Shown here in pieces: positions 44,932 through 55,096 of a stretch of 64,000 bases of DNA. Under the pieces are notes generated by a model, which saw only the letters and a program-made list of their open reading frames with translations, did no database searches and had not been told where the DNA came from. Origin of the DNA: Lachnospiraceae bacterium 3-1 (GTDB taxonomy: Bacteria; Bacillota; Clostridia; Lachnospirales; Lachnospiraceae). Where the stretch lies: the NCBI GenBank assembly GCA_000403255.2, contig KE159596.1:62001-126000 (forward strand), read 5' to 3'. Made by a program: the position numbers and the translations under genes. Every line of letters starts with the position of its first letter. Within the stretch, counting starts at the first letter, position 1.

Positions 44932-46908
44932 CTGTCCGAAAACTAGATTTTTAGGCATAAATTTAGCCCCTTTCCTTCTTCTGTGACATTGAAAACTGAA
45001 TAAAATACACAGTATGAAGAAAGAGGCTTATGCCTGTTCCATCAATTCCATCATTTTTTGAAATCCAAGAAGATTTTTCGCCCGTTCAAGATTATACCCC
45101 AGACAGAAGAGCGCAAACTCTCCAGCCACTTTTCGCATCCCCCTCAGTAGGAAATAAGTGGCTCCCATCGCTCGTTTTATTGTCCCAAACGGATGCTCCG
45201 ATAAACACATTCTTTGGCGCATCTTTTCCTTGTTTGGTTTCAGAAAAAACTTTACAACCTTTCTTTTTTCATAATGCCATTTTTCATTGGCTTTCGTTTC
45301 TTCTGGCTTCTTTCCTTCTGCCTTTAGCCAGTCCTTACAGGGTTTTATCAGCTGGTCTTTGCTAAAGTCAGTCTCTTTCCATTCACCTTTTCCCTTATAA
45401 CACTTATTACGCCTTGGACAGTGCCTGCAGGCATTTTTATTAGAATAGCGGATGTTCCCGTTTTTCTTTATACTTTTCTGTCTCAGGATTTCTCCTGCCG
45501 GACAGTATACCATGTTTCTCTCAGGATCTCTAACAAAATAACCTTCTTTTGCCTTTTCCAGCATTTCCTCAGGGCTTCCATACACGCTGCTGTTTTCCTG
45601 TTTTTCATCCACCACTTTACGCCGGACTGTTTCCACCCTCATATCCTGTATCACTTCTGCATAAGCTTCCGGAATCCTGCCTGCGTGCAGTGCTTTTTTC
45701 AGTTCTTCAGGAGCCGTGCCGGCAGTATCAGCTTCTGCTTCTTCATAAGGTATTTCTATTTCGTAACCATCTTTTCCATCATCCGCTATGACATGTGGGA
45801 TAATACCCTTTTCCAGACACTCTGCCATATCTTCCGTAGCTTCATAACCTTTATCAGCCACTGCTTCTATGATTTTTTCCGGATCGGAATCCTTTATTCC
45901 CTGCATGGCACTTCCCAGTAATCCATGGTCAGTTACCTGATTGGTCATCTGAAAGTCACGAATCAGATGCGTTTCAGAATCTACCGCCGTCTGTGGGTTA
46001 TATGCTACTGCAAAACCATTTTTATTTTTCATGAGCCTTGCGTCTGCGTCTGTAATGGAAAGCTGGGATGCCCCCGTTTCTTCCATCAGTTTCTGATAAC
46101 CTTCATATCTGGCAAGTCTCTCCCGTGCCTCTTTTAACTTAGTCTCAAGACTTTCTCTTGTCAGTTCCCCAGGAATTCCATCTGCTTCTTCCTGCTCATC
46201 CATTTCATTCAGAATCCGCAGATATTCATCTGTATGGCCATTCAGCCATTTGATCCTGTCATCCAGCTTATTTTTGGTGAAGTTGTTATCCTTTGCATTA
46301 TTCGCCTGAATCTTTGTCCCGTCAACAGAAGCAAATCCCCATTCCACTGCACTGGAAATCCGCCGGTTGAATTCATGAAAAATTTCTTTCAGGCTGTCTA
46401 TGTTGTCTTTCCTGAAATCTGCAATGGTACGAAAATCAGGTTCCACACCGCCGGTCATCCATTTCACTTCAAGATTTACTTTACAGCTTTCTGCCAGTTT
46501 TCGTGAGGAGCGGATACCCTTTCTGCTTCCATAAATATAAACCTTATAAAGGCTTTTAGGATCGTAAGATGGACGGCCTTCTGCTGCTACAGGTTTTACA
46601 CCGTACTTTTCTATATCAAGATGATTTACAAACGCATCAATGATCCTTGCAATACTTTCTTTATCTACAAATGCATCCCATGAACAATACATCAGCTGAT
46701 CCCTGTTAAAACCTGAAACATACGGCATTTCAATTCACCCCGGAATAAATTTTTCTCAGCTTCCATTATACTATATTTGAGCCATAGATGCATGATTTTC
46801 TGTGTACTTTATTCAGTTTTCAATGTACAATTTTAATTTATATTGAACACTCACAAGAGCGTATCAATCTTTATTTCTTTAGGTTAAATTATCCGAGTTT
46901 TCGGACAG
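44932..46908 (-). mobile_element. Complete IS1182-family insertion sequence
   Basis: A 13-bp terminal inverted repeat CTGTCCGAAAACT is found at 44932-44944 and, inverted, at 46896-46908, enclosing one intact transposase gene with about 80-100 bases of flank on either side. The element is 1977 bases. Flanking bases are C-rich on both sides (CCCCCCCAGC left, TCTCCCCCACC right), and no clear target duplication is seen, as is usual for this family. Confidence 0.8.
45028..46728 (-). CDS. IS1182-family transposase, intact
   Basis: A 566-residue DDE transposase. N-terminal domain with RPSYDPKSLYKVYIYGSRKG and EPDFRTIADFRKDN, catalytic core with FASVDGTKIQANNAKDNNFT, FAVAYNPQTAVDSETHLIRD, EAVADKGYEATED, and a zinc-binding CRHCPRRNKCYKG followed by LSEHPFGTIKRAMG. 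All usual segments are present, so it is probably active. The frame begins at 46728 behind GGGGTG. Confidence 0.93.
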   Translation of the reverse strand: MPYVSGFNRDQLMYCSWDAFVDKESIARIIDAFVNHLDIEKYGVKPVAAEGRPSYDPKSLYKVYIYGSRKGIRSSRKLAESCKVNLEVKWMTGGVEPDFRTIADFRKDNIDSLKEIFHEFNRRISSAVEWGFASVDGTKIQANNAKDNNFTKNKLDDRIKWLNGHTDEYLRILNEMDEQEEADGIPGELTRESLETKLKEARERLARYEGYQKLMEETGASQLSITDADARLMKNKNGFAVAYNPQTAVDSETHLIRDFQMTNQVTDHGLLGSAMQGIKDSDPEKIIEAVADKGYEATEDMAECLEKGIIPHVIADDGKDGYEIEIPYEEAEADTAGTAPEELKKALHAGRIPEAYAEVIQDMRVETVRRKVVDEKQENSSVYGSPEEMLEKAKEGYFVRDPERNMVYCPAGEILRQKSIKKNGNIRYSNKNACRHCPRRNKCYKGKGEWKETDFSKDQLIKPCKDWLKAEGKKPEETKANEKWHYEKRKVVKFFLKPNKEKMRQRMCLSEHPFGTIKRAMGATYFLLRGMRKVAGEFALFCLGYNLERAKNLLGFQKMMELMEQA

Positions 46909-47061
46909 TCTCCCCCACCCCCTAGAACTCCTTTTGACACAGTTCTTAAATCCCTACCCGTCAGTTCCCAGAGGTTTTGCGATGCTCTGCCGATAAATTT
47001 TTGTATAGCAAACAAGCCATGCAAGAATCCTTCTTCCTGCACAGCCTGCTTAAGAACTATC

Positions 47062-47727
47062 CTATTTCGCTTCTTTTGCGGTCTTTTTCTCACCGCAAGC
47101 GCATAAGTAATAGTCAATGTATGTCGTTTTCTTTTTCACAGATATGTTTTGGTAATTGTTTGGTTCGTCATTCAAGATATGATTTCTTGTATGTTCTGCT
47201 CCCTTACAACCACAATAACCATCTTTGCCATACCAACAATATTTTTTACATTTTTCACAATCTTTTTTTTCAAGCGGGAATACTTTGCCGCATACACATT
47301 TTCGTCCAGGAACCTTGACTGTCTTCGTTGCCTTGTGCGCCTTCCAGCTATGCCCAGCCACTGTGACTGACAGCTTCTTCTTTGCGCCCTTGTAGGACAC
47401 GGTAAGGTTTGTCTTGCCGTTCTTCTTGGGGATTACCGTTCCCCCACTCCCAAACATGAGTACGTTTTTATTCGAGCTCTTGACGGTTGCCTTCTTCGTC
47501 ACGTTGGACTTGCCCGACTTCACTGTCAGGACTACCTTGCCCTTCTTGTGGATTGTCAGCTTGGAGCCTGACAGCTTCACCCCTTTCTTGGGGGACTTGA
47601 CGGAAACCGTCACTTTCTTTGATGCCGCTTGGGACGGCAGGACGGGGGCGGCGGTTGCCGCCAGCGAGAGGGCAACCGCAAGGGCTACGCCCCGCACCCA
47701 CTTCTTGCAGTTTTCACGTGTTTTCAT
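47062..47727 (-). CDS. Secreted Big2-like protein with Cys-rich C-terminus
   Basis: 221 residues from the ATG at 47727 (AGGTGG eight bases upstream). Signal peptide (about 1-35, cleavage near SQA-A), Lys-rich beta repeats resembling Big2 (about 38-125: KGVKLSGSKLTIHKKGKVVL, SSNKNVLMFGSGG, KKNGKTNLTVSYKGAKKKL), then a C-terminal part with CVCGKVFPLEKKDCEKCKKY, CGCKGAEH and CACGEKK, suggesting zinc binding or disulphides. Function unknown, surface-located. It lies among mobile DNA, and its GC-rich 5' half differs from the AT-rich operon nearby. Confidence 0.65.
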   Translation of the reverse strand: MKTRENCKKWVRGVALAVALSLAATAAPVLPSQAASKKVTVSVKSPKKGVKLSGSKLTIHKKGKVVLTVKSGKSNVTKKATVKSSNKNVLMFGSGGTVIPKKNGKTNLTVSYKGAKKKLSVTVAGHSWKAHKATKTVKVPGRKCVCGKVFPLEKKDCEKCKKYCWYGKDGYCGCKGAEHTRNHILNDEPNNYQNISVKKKTTYIDYYLCACGEKKTAKEAK

Positions 47728-48264
47728 GATAACTACCACCTTTCTTTGTTTTTCTTTGCATTATACCATGGAATGGCAGTGGATGCCATAGGGTTCATTT
47801 CCCATGCCATCCGAATCTATTCTATGCAGCCAATGGGAAAGCTACGGGAATGCGCCCAGGGCACATGCCGACGGAGCCCATAGGGCATACAAAAAAAGAG
47901 GGGCACGGAACCACCCTCTTACTGTCTGCTTTCCTGTCCCGCCTTATAAATTTCAAAAATACTTTCTGCTGGCTGGTTGTTTTTGCATACGCAAAAACAG
48001 TTTCCTGGGGCTACGCCCCACGCCCCTCCTTATCTTTGAATAAATTTATTTATTGTCCATTAATATATGCATAAAAATGGAAATATGTCAAGTGCCCGGG
48101 CTTAAAATTAAGAAAAATTTAATAAAGCGCTGCCAGCCGCATTCCCGGGAACCCCGGGAATGCGGCTGGCAGCGGACCCCCACAGTTGCAACTGTGGGGT
48201 TTTTCATTGTTCCAAAATCAAAATAAGAGAAAGACATGGCGCGCGCCATATGGAGGCATTGCAT
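47728..48264. other. Intergenic region rich in palindromes
   Basis: No gene. In order: a minus-strand terminator-like hairpin (AAGAGGG/CCCTCTT plus T-run, about 47895-47925), TGTTTTTGC-ATAC-GCAAAAACA (47978-47999), GGGGC-TAC-GCCCC (48007-48019) and the large hairpins described next. The 5' end of the XRE gene follows. Confidence 0.5.
48128..48204 (+). repeat. 22-bp perfect stem followed by a palindromic terminator
   Basis: Arms of 22 bases (48128-48149 and 48153-48174) match perfectly around a 3-base loop; the arm includes GCCAGCCGCATTCCCGGG. Three bases later a perfect 22-base palindrome (48178-48199, CCCCACAGTTG and its complement) is followed by TTTTT, a plus-strand terminator. The XRE gene starts 61 bases further on, so this looks like a barrier or attenuator in front of it. 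Confidence 0.7.
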
Positions 48265-48699
48265 ATGGCAAAGAATAAAATACATGTAAATGAAGAACAA
48301 ATCAGGGAACAGTTATCAGGACGGTTCCGGCAGCAACGCAAAAAACTGGACTACACACAATCTTATGTAGCCAGCTTACTGGACGTTTCTAAATCTGCTT
48401 ACCAGCGTTTGGAAAAAGGCCAGTGCCTTGGGGGCATTTTTAACATTCTGGCAGCATCCCAGGCATTGGAACTCTCCACCGCTGATATCATTAAGGCATT
48501 AGACCTCCCGCCGCTTGACGTGGGTGAGGCGGCTGCGGTCTGCAAGGACAAAAAGGCCTGTGAGGGCATAGCGGAAGAAGGCATTTACCTCTATATGCGT
48601 GAGAACTGCGCAGGCATAAACGACGTGACCCTTGAAAAGCTGCTGGATGTGCTGACTGCCGAACGCCTGGAACGACGCCAGCACAAAGGGGGACGCTAA
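48265..48699 (+). CDS. XRE-family helix-turn-helix regulator
   Basis: 144 residues from the ATG at 48265 (GGAGG eight bases upstream). The helix-turn-helix is at about 22-65 (KLDYTQSYVASLLDVSKSAY, QRLEKGQ); the C-terminal 75 residues are helical with a partial Cys pair (CKDKKACEG). It is flanked on both sides by GC-rich hairpins. The target is unknown; a mobile-element regulator is likely. Confidence 0.8.
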   Translation: MAKNKIHVNEEQIREQLSGRFRQQRKKLDYTQSYVASLLDVSKSAYQRLEKGQCLGGIFNILAASQALELSTADIIKALDLPPLDVGEAAAVCKDKKACEGIAEEGIYLYMRENCAGINDVTLEKLLDVLTAERLERRQHKGGR

Positions 48700-48900
48700 C
48701 CCCCCACTTCCCCTATAATGCGGGGGAAGCAGCGCCTGTCCCACACAGAATGCCGGGGATATATGCCCCGGATGGCGTAATATACAGATATGCCGGAAGC
48801 GGAAGACAGTAAGGCGGGGCTGTAAAGGCTCCCCCACCATGCGGGGGAAAAGCACAGTTTCCCCCGGATACCGACATGTCGGGAAGGGGAATATCTGGAT
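48700..48900. repeat. Cluster of GC-rich hairpins
   Basis: Four short inverted repeats in 180 bases: CTTCCCC/GGGGGAAG (48707-48729), CCGGGG/CCCCGG (48753-48771), CCCCC/GGGGG (48831-48847) and CCGACATGTCGG (48871-48882). Two of them share the text ATGCGGGGGAA. No frame is credible. The truncated ISL3 transposase starts directly afterwards. Confidence 0.6.
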
Positions 48901-50231
48901 GTGGAAGAGATTGGCATTGATGATGTCGCTATCCGAAAGGGGCAGACATATGCGACCGCCATTTATGATTTTCGGGACCATCATTTGATTGCCCTGCTTG
49001 GCGGGCGTGATGGAGGGCCATTAAAAGAATGGCTGAAATCACATAATAAAGTACGGCTTGTTGCAAGGGACAGGGCAAGCGCATATGCTTCTGCGATCAG
49101 CGAGGCGCTCCCTGGCTGTGTCCAGGTGGCAGACCGTTTCCATTTGCTGCAGAATCTTCTTGGATATATGAAGGATATTTTCAAGGAAGAGATGCCGCCC
49201 CAAATATATATTCAAGATGGGAATATATCGGAAAAGGCTCCAGAAAAAATATTAAAAGAAAAAACACCGGAAGGCTCTTTTCTGGAAAGCCTTCATTATG
49301 ACAACGCCCCGCCAGTGGATCCCAGTGGAAATGTAATTGCTTATGATAACAAAAAGCATGATTTAAATTCGGCACAATATCAGCATCAGGAAAAGACACG
49401 GGAAAAAAACAGCAATTGATCAGAGATATACAGGATTATTGGAACGGGCAGGAAAAACCCCGGATAAAAAAGGTGGCAGAGGCTTTCGGGATAGCGCCGC
49501 CGACGGCAAAGAAATATATTTTCATGACACAGGAGGATATCGACAGCCTGGGGCATCCTGCCAATTACAAAAAACGGGAATCATCCATGAACGCCTGGCT
49601 GAATATCATTTACAAAATGATGCTGGACGGATGCAGCAATGAAACAATTTATTTTTATATCAAGCGGCAGCATGATTATAAAGAATCTGATAAAAAACTT
49701 GCAAAATATATTTACCTTATCGGAAAAAACAACTTTCCGGACAGAACCCCGTTTAATGCCAAAACAACAATGGAATGGGTGCTGCCGCCCGGAGTGACCG
49801 TGATCAGCAGAATGGATCTGCTCAAATATATATTGACCTGCAATCCCAAAACAAAACGTGATTCCGTAATCGGAGAATATATCGGTCAGATAAAAAGCCT
49901 TTATCCTGCCATCGAAAAAGTTGAAACCATGTTCAAAGAATTCCATTCATTGTTGATGGGGAGTAACGAAGAAAAACTGGATGAATATCTGGAAAAGTAT
50001 GGGACAAGCGAAATAGAACCATTTTGCAATGGAATAAAAAAGGATATCACTCCGGTCAAGAATGCGATATCCTTATCAGTAAGCTCTGGATTTGTTGAAG
50101 GAAATAACAACAAATTCAAAGTCCTCAAACGTATTGTATACGGCAGGAGCGGATTCGTCAATCTCGAAAAAAAATGTAAGTTAGCATTTTTATCCAAAGG
50201 TCAAGATTTCTCTCTCACTGCATTATTATAA
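48901..50231 (+). pseudogene. ISL3-family transposase, N-terminally truncated and split by a frame change
   Basis: The first frame (48901-49419) reads EEIGIDDVAIRKGQTYATAI, VRLVARDRASAYASAISEAL and QVADRFHLLQNL, the catalytic start of IS204/IS1001/ISL3 transposases; the zinc-finger N-terminus is missing. It stops at 49417. The second frame (from about 49416 to 50231) continues IRDIQDYWNGQEKPRIKKVA to VEGNNNKFKVLKRIVYGRSG. The join is at an A-AAA-AAC heptamer (49404-49410), where a -1 shift gives a seamless product. I call it a pseudogene because the N-terminus is lost. Confidence 0.8.
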
Positions 50232-50261
50232 AAAAAGCTGGCGCCAGTATGGCACCAGCTA
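50230..50261 (-). terminator. Intrinsic terminator of eno
   Basis: Minus-strand AGCTGGTGCC and GGCGCCAGCT (one wobble) with a 4-base loop, followed by TTTTTTT, about 75 bases after the eno stop. Confidence 0.8.
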
Positions 50262-50333
50262 ATATCTTATAGCTTATACCCAAAGTTCAGAAAGAACCTT
50301 TTTTTGTGCACAGCCCCTTTTTGTCCAAAACAA

Positions 50334-52045
<1,712 letters not shown>

Positions 52046-53497
52046 TTATACATTAATCTCTGCTGTCATACCTAAAATTTCTTTATTCTCTTCCAAAACC
52101 GGCTGCACTGCCTGATCCAGGAATTTTTCCACCTGAAGAGGAGCCCGTCCCACATATTTGGAAGGTTCCATAGAACGCTCCAGTTCCTCCAGTGTCAGAT
52201 TAAATGCTGGATCTTTCGCAATCAGCTCCAAGAGATTATTTTCTTTTCCTTCTTCTTTCACATGCTTGCCTGCTTCCATAGAAAGCTGACGGATTTTCTC
52301 ATGCATCTCCTGACGGTTACCACCATTTTTCACCGCATCCATCATAATATTTTCCGTTGCCATAAATGGAAGCTCTGCCATCATATGTCTGTGAATTACT
52401 TTATCATATACAACCAGTCCATCCACCACATTCAGGCACAAATCCAGAATTCCGTCCACCGCAAGAAAACCTTCTGGGATGGACAACCTCTTATTGGCAG
52501 AATCATCTAAGGTCCGCTCAAACCACTGGGTGGCGGATGTAATAGCAGGATTTAACGCATCCACCATCACATAACGGGCCAGAGAAGCGATCCTTTCACT
52601 CCGCATAGGATTCCGTTTATATGCCATCGCAGAAGACCCAATTTGATTCTTCTCAAAAGGCTCCTCCACCTCTTTCAAATGCTGCAGCAGACGGATATCA
52701 TTAGACATCTTGTGGGCGCTAGCTGCAATTCCTGCAAGGACATTGAGTACTCTGGTATCTACCTTTCGGGAATAAGTCTGACCGGACACTGCATAACATT
52801 CTGCAAAGCCCATTTTTTCTGCAATCATCGGATCGATTTTATCAATAGTTTCCTGATCCCCTGCAAATAATTCCTGGAAACTTGCCTGAGTTCCGGTTGT
52901 TCCCTTGGAACCCAACAATTTTAAGCTTCCCATCACGTATTCCAAATCTTCCAGATCCAGCAAAAATTCCTGTAGCCATAACGTAGCCCGCTTTCCTACC
53001 GTAGTGGGCTGTGCAGGCTGAAAATGGGTAAATGCAAGGGTCGGCAGCCCTTTATAGGTATCCGCAAACTTTGCAAGCTCAGCAATAACATTCACTAATT
53101 TTCCATGTACCAGCTTTAAAGCTTCCTGCATAACAATAATATCTGTATTGTCTCCCACATAACAGGAGGTTGCGCCCAAATGGATGATCCCAGCCGCTTT
53201 AGGACATTGCTGCCCATAGGCATACACATGACTCATCACATCGTGCCTGACTAATTTTTCCCGCTCTTTTGCCACCTCATAGTTAATGTCTTCTACATGA
53301 CTTTTCAGTTCATCAATCTGCTCCTGTGTAATGACTGGCTTTCCATTTTCACTTAAGCCCAGCTCCATTTCTGTTTCTGCAAGGGCAATCCACAGTTTCC
53401 TCCAGGTACGAAATTTCATATCCGGGGAAAAAATATACTGCATTTCTTTGCTGGCATACCGTTCTGATAATGGGCTATTGTATCTGTCTGTTGACAT
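52046..53497 (-). CDS. purB: Adenylosuccinate lyase
   Basis: A 483-residue fumarase/aspartase-superfamily enzyme acting twice in purine synthesis (SAICAR to AICAR, adenylosuccinate to AMP). MSHVYAYGQQCPKAAGIIHLGATSCYVGDNTD and the signature GSSAMAYKRNPMRSER are intact. The ATG at 53497 has AAGGAG ten bases upstream. It follows purC by 81 bases. Its product AICAR feeds the stand-alone transformylase at 17.5 kb. Confidence 0.95.
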   Translation of the reverse strand: MSTDRYNSPLSERYASKEMQYIFSPDMKFRTWRKLWIALAETEMELGLSENGKPVITQEQIDELKSHVEDINYEVAKEREKLVRHDVMSHVYAYGQQCPKAAGIIHLGATSCYVGDNTDIIVMQEALKLVHGKLVNVIAELAKFADTYKGLPTLAFTHFQPAQPTTVGKRATLWLQEFLLDLEDLEYVMGSLKLLGSKGTTGTQASFQELFAGDQETIDKIDPMIAEKMGFAECYAVSGQTYSRKVDTRVLNVLAGIAASAHKMSNDIRLLQHLKEVEEPFEKNQIGSSAMAYKRNPMRSERIASLARYVMVDALNPAITSATQWFERTLDDSANKRLSIPEGFLAVDGILDLCLNVVDGLVVYDKVIHRHMMAELPFMATENIMMDAVKNGGNRQEMHEKIRQLSMEAGKHVKEEGKENNLLELIAKDPAFNLTLEELERSMEPSKYVGRAPLQVEKFLDQAVQPVLEENKEILGMTAEINV

Positions 53498-53578
53498 AAG
53501 ATGTTTTCTCCTTCCTTGCACTTGTGCATAACCGACAACGACATCGAGACTTTCGTTCCTTAGGCAATCAATTTTCCC

Positions 53579-54457
53579 CTATGCAAATTTTTCTCCAGTC
53601 AGAAGCTCATATGCTTCTTTATATTTATCTACAGTCTTTGTTACCACTTCCTCTGGCAGTAAATAGTCACTATCTGGATTCTGTTTTAACCAATCCCTAA
53701 CAAACTGCTTGTCAAAGGAAGGCTGAGATTTTCCAGCTTCATATCCTTCCAAAGGCCAAAATCTGGAGCTGTCTGGCGTCAGCATTTCATCTCCCAGAAC
53801 TACATTCCCATTTTCATCCAGTCCAAACTCAAACTTGGTATCAGCGATAATAATTCCTTTGCTCAAGGCATACTCTGCACATTTTTTATATAAATTAATG
53901 GTACAATCCTGAATTTGTCTTGCGTAATCTGCACCCTTCCCTGGATGAAGCTTCTCCAAAATCTCCACACTATCTTCAAACGTAATATGTTCATCATGAA
54001 GCCCCAACTCTGCTTTGGTGGTGGGGGTATAAATCGGCTCTGGCAGTTGAGCAGATTCTTTCAATCCTTCCGGAAGCTTAATTCCACAAACAGTTCCATC
54101 CTTTTGATAGCTCTCCCAGCCGCTTCCTGTAATATATCCCCGCACAATGCATTCCACCGGAAGCATATCCAGCTTTTTACACTTCATGCTCTTTCCAACA
54201 AACTCTTCCTTATGGAAAAATTCAGGCATATCTGTCACTTTCGTAGAAAGCATATGGTTTGGCACAATATCTTTGGTAAAATCAAACCAAAATTTGGACA
54301 TTTGTGTCAGTATTGCACCCTTTTGTGTGATTTTGTTTTTTAAAATAACGTCAAAAGCTGAAATTCTGTCTGTAGCTACAAGAATGAGACTAGCTCCATT
54401 ATCATAGACTTCACGTATCTTTCCTTCTTTTACTGGTTTAAATTCCTGAATACTCAT
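53579..54457 (-). CDS. purC: SAICAR synthetase
   Basis: A 292-residue enzyme joining CAIR and aspartate with ATP. GKIREVYDNGASLILVATDRISAFDVIL, VECIVRGYITGSGWESY and IIADTKFEFGLDENG are family hallmarks. The ATG at 54457 has GGAGG five bases upstream, so the longer frame to 54487 is dropped. It is upstream of purB in the same direction. No riboswitch is recognisable in the leader. Confidence 0.96.
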   Translation of the reverse strand: MSIQEFKPVKEGKIREVYDNGASLILVATDRISAFDVILKNKITQKGAILTQMSKFWFDFTKDIVPNHMLSTKVTDMPEFFHKEEFVGKSMKCKKLDMLPVECIVRGYITGSGWESYQKDGTVCGIKLPEGLKESAQLPEPIYTPTTKAELGLHDEHITFEDSVEILEKLHPGKGADYARQIQDCTINLYKKCAEYALSKGIIIADTKFEFGLDENGNVVLGDEMLTPDSSRFWPLEGYEAGKSQPSFDKQFVRDWLKQNPDSDYLLPEEVVTKTVDKYKEAYELLTGEKFA

Positions 54458-54624
54458 TATGTCCTCCATTCTTAACTTCCATTCCAATATTCGGGTTTAT
54501 TATAATACAGGCTCTTTCTGTTCGTCAATGATTAATCATGAGAAAACCACTTGCCATCTTCCAAATCTCATGATAAACTAGTACCAAAATACTATAAAAA
54601 CTTTATAAAGGAGGTTAAACAACC

Positions 54625-55005
54625 ATGCTGGAAAAACGTAGAAGCCAACGAATTCCCAACGAAGTTCATCTTCAAATCTGTGATCTTTACAGACAGGATG
54701 CTTCCGGCATCCATCATTTGGAAGTCCCTCTTGTGCTAACTCATATTTCTGAGCATGGCGTTGGATTTATTTCTGAGAGTATCCTTCCGCCACAATACCA
54801 ATTCCACGCCTGCCTTACGCTGGGATCCATGCCCGGATTTTTGGTCACATTAAAAATCCTACACTTTTCTGCAATGGAACATGACCAATATGCGTACCGT
54901 TGTAATTTTATTGAATTGGAAGATTCTTTCCGTAGTTCTATCCAAAAATATTTGAATGACAAAAAAAATTTTGACAATTACCCTCATTTTATTGATTTCA
55001 GATAA
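54625..55005 (+). CDS. PilZ-domain protein (c-di-GMP receptor, predicted)
   Basis: 126 residues. The c-di-GMP-binding pair is visible: RRSQR (5-9) and the S-x2-G element in THISEHGVGF (about 39-48). GGAGG lies ten bases upstream. It is a single-domain PilZ protein, so it should act by binding a partner. It stands alone between purC and gpmI. With the HD-GYP enzyme at 10 kb and CheV at 20 kb it suggests c-di-GMP control of motility or surface behaviour. Confidence 0.8.
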   Translation: MLEKRRSQRIPNEVHLQICDLYRQDASGIHHLEVPLVLTHISEHGVGFISESILPPQYQFHACLTLGSMPGFLVTLKILHFSAMEHDQYAYRCNFIELEDSFRSSIQKYLNDKKNFDNYPHFIDFR

Positions 55006-55017
55006 AATGAGACGCCA

Positions 55018-55085
55018 AAAAGGCTATCATAGCAGGAAGCTCATTCGCCAAAGGCGAAATTCTCTCTTCCTGTGTGATAGCCTTT
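55018..55085. terminator. Two-way terminator between the PilZ gene and gpmI
   Basis: AAAGGCTATCA and TGATAGCCTTT form the outer stem; GGAAG/CTTCC and TTCGCC/GGCGAA form nested stems inside. It serves converging genes on both strands. Confidence 0.75.
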
Positions 55086-55096
55086 CATCTACCTAT

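Noticed and set aside
44686-44958. 90-codon minus-strand frame rich in Arg and Pro
   Set aside because: GC-rich accidental frame that crosses the IS1182 inverted repeat, with no start signal or family text.
46884-47117. 77-codon frame across the right end of the IS element
   Set aside because: It spans the IS boundary and overlaps the Big2-like gene in another frame; chance frame.
47468-47883. Overlapping frames inside and upstream of the 47.1-kb Big2-like gene
   Set aside because: The signal peptide, repeats and ribosome-binding site support only the frame ending at 47062.
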